Source: a virus
Strand: one strand, 5' to 3'
Length of the DNA: 33,116 bases
IMG/VR virus record: IMGVR_UViG_3300046009_002271
Location: 1-33,116 of that record
Below the pieces are notes generated by a model, which was not told the origin of the DNA, searched no databases, and saw nothing but the letters and a program-made list of their open reading frames with translations. A program made the translations under genes and the position numbers. Below, in pieces: positions 31,683 to 33,116 of this stretch (its first letter is position 1; each line of letters starts with the position of its first letter).

Positions 31683-33116
31683 CAACACTCCCCATAGGAC
31701 TCCCCGTATTTTGCTTCACATGCAACGGGTAAGCCTTCAGCCCAACTCGGAGGAGTAGACATGACTTTAGTTATAAACGCAAGTGCTTCATTTACCTCAT
31801 CTTTTGGCGCAACAATCACTGCTGCGTCATGCACTGTAAGCACCGGTCTGTAGCGGTCTTTCATCGCAAGCATCTGTTCGCCAACGATAATTCTGGCCAA
31901 TGCCTGAACGACGTTCTCCACCATCGCGCCTCCCCATATCGAAGTTACCCCTTTACGAGAATCGTAAACGGCTTTGTTGTCTTGATTACGGAGACGGTTG
32001 TATCGGATGTACAAACCATTAGGTAAACGTACACCGTGCTGTGTGACCTCCAACACATTGTGTTTTCCTATCGTGTAAGACTTCTTCTTATGAGACCACG
32101 ACATCATGTCTTGCAAAGCGTTGTCGCACTCTGCCCAGAGATTTGTAATCCTGTCGTTCTCCTGCCGGTACAGATCGACAATGCGTTTGCATTCCTCCTC
32201 GGGCAGGTCAGCCCCCGGCGGTTGGGTCTTCAGCGTGTGCTGTAACTTCTTCGCCCCAGTGCCATAGCCCAGTCCAAGGATGCAGGTCTTACCGACGAAC
32301 CGTTCAACCGGGTTTGCCTTGCTGATCGGCTGCTTGTAGATCTTCGATGCAAAGATCGAATACACATCTTCGCCTTTGGCAAACTGCTTGGTAACGTCAT
32401 CCTGCCCCGCAAGCCACGCCAACACGCGAGCCTCAATCTGTGAGGAGTCGCAGTTGATAATGACGTAGCCATCAGGGGCATGGATGGAGTTCTTCAGCGT
32501 TTTCTTTTTCTTGTCACGGCTCGGCAAGTTTTGGAAGTTAACCGAATCAGTCCCGGCCCAACGACCTGTGTGAGCGCCGTAATACTTGAGCGGGATAGGT
32601 AGCCTGCCGCGATTCCGAGAACCAATACCGATAAAGCGTTCAATGCGTGACTCCTCTAGTGTGGATTTCGTGCCAAGACGTACAGCACACAGTTGCTGAA
32701 TAAACGGATCTTCGTGTTCCGATAACGCGATAAACCCCTCGTCATTCTTGGCAAGGGCAAAGGTCTCCTTGCCCGTAACCGGACTGATCTTCATGGGTAC
32801 CGGAATCTCCAAGTCCGTTAGGATGGCAGCGAACTGCGGGTTGCTTGCCAACTTCTTGCGTACTTCTTCCTCTTCACCCACCTGCAAGGTGTCCATCAGG
32901 CCGCGCAGTAACGTGCGCTTCTCCTGCTTCACCTCGGACAAACGCTCGACCAACATCGCATCGTCCACGCACAGCACCGGCTGGGTGTACATACGCAATG
33001 TCATATCAATCAAATCAAGTTCTGACTGCGGGAAGTGCTGGCCCAACAGCGCATTGAAGAGTTTGAAAGTCAGGTCCACATCGTTGCAGCAGTACATGCC
33101 GTAGTCGGCGAGTTTT
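31682..33116 (-). CDS. DNA polymerase, family A (5' end outside window)
   Basis: The frame is open to the window edge, reading 'KLADYG' before the first Met, so the gene continues beyond it. The visible 478-codon stretch begins at the end of the 3'-5' exonuclease domain (motif III 'YCCND'). The polymerase domain has 'GAHTGRWAG', motif A 'INCDSSQIEARVL', motif B 'RFVGKTCILGLGYG' and motif C 'LTVHDAAVI'. In motif B the residue equivalent to E. coli Pol I Phe762 is Leu. In motif C the usual Glu after the catalytic Asp is Ala. It should copy the phage genome together with the primase-helicase. It is the first visible gene of the replication block and is coupled to the nuclease gene by TGATG. Confidence 0.92.
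   Translation of the reverse strand, partial: KLADYGMYCCNDVDLTFKLFNALLGQHFPQSELDLIDMTLRMYTQPVLCVDDAMLVERLSEVKQEKRTLLRGLMDTLQVGEEEEVRKKLASNPQFAAILTDLEIPVPMKISPVTGKETFALAKNDEGFIALSEHEDPFIQQLCAVRLGTKSTLEESRIERFIGIGSRNRGRLPIPLKYYGAHTGRWAGTDSVNFQNLPSRDKKKKTLKNSIHAPDGYVIINCDSSQIEARVLAWLAGQDDVTKQFAKGEDVYSIFASKIYKQPISKANPVERFVGKTCILGLGYGTGAKKLQHTLKTQPPGADLPEEECKRIVDLYRQENDRITNLWAECDNALQDMMSWSHKKKSYTIGKHNVLEVTQHGVRLPNGLYIRYNRLRNQDNKAVYDSRKGVTSIWGGAMVENVVQALARIIVGEQMLAMKDRYRPVLTVHDAAVIVAPKDEVNEALAFITKVMSTPPSWAEGLPVACEAKYGESYGEC

Noticed and set aside
1-33116. CRISPR arrays, tRNA genes, integrase, insertion sequences
   Set aside because: Looked for and not seen: no regular direct repeats with unique spacers, no cloverleaf with CCA/T-arm features, no recombinase motifs.

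Overview
The window is part of a tailed double-stranded DNA bacteriophage genome (Caudoviricetes). The gene types are those of aquatic, probably short-tailed phages. The host is not identifiable from this sequence; a Gram-negative aquatic bacterium is my guess, based on the SAR/T4-type endolysin and the general gene style. Almost every base is coding, and genes are joined by ATGA or TGATG overlaps. I see no tRNA, rRNA, CRISPR array, insertion sequence or integrase.

Layout: two convergent blocks meet near 24335. Left block, + strand, 2-24339, is late (virion and lysis) genes. It starts with a receptor-binding region (2-6159): an open-ended tail fibre, a glycine-rich adhesin, a small Trp-rich protein, an AT-rich sulfotransferase-like gene, a repeat protein, a second fibre, a second glycine-rich adhesin and a second small protein. 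Lysis genes follow: a holin-like protein and a T4-type lysozyme with a Glu-Cys-Thr triad (6163-7133). Then come virion proteins (7133-16798), including a GNAT-like protein and a Gln-rich repeat protein, and finally a 2513-residue polyvalent protein (16798-24339). That giant carries MORN repeats, a GHKL/Hsp90-type ATPase, an HExxH metallopeptidase and a long C-terminal region like those of injected phage polyvalent proteins.

Right block, - strand, 33116-24332, is replication and recombination. In transcription order it holds a family A DNA polymerase (open-ended, with Leu at the Pol I 762 position), a Cas4/RecB-like nuclease with a likely Fe-S cluster, a small HNH-like protein with an EF-hand-like loop, a possible 43-aa ORF, a SNF2-type helicase, a 131-aa Gp157-like protein, a Zn-site protein that is probably the ssDNA-binding protein, a helix-turn-helix protein, a rho-independent terminator, a primase-polymerase/helicase fusion and a 68-aa protein. 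Together they form a nearly self-contained replisome: priming, unwinding, synthesis, strand protection and end processing.

Most unusual signals: two short genes appear to be nested in the +1 frame of the giant virion gene (18122-18307 and 20876-21097). Each is preceded by an AGGAGG/AAGGAGG Shine-Dalgarno sequence. Each has ordinary protein composition where the host frame turns into Gly/Pro/Ala/Ser/Lys-rich linker with atypical codons, and each lies exactly between domains of the giant protein. Other points are a sulfotransferase among tail-fibre genes, a duplicated fibre/adhesin/small-protein cassette, and a three-way-junction-like inverted repeat at the convergence point.
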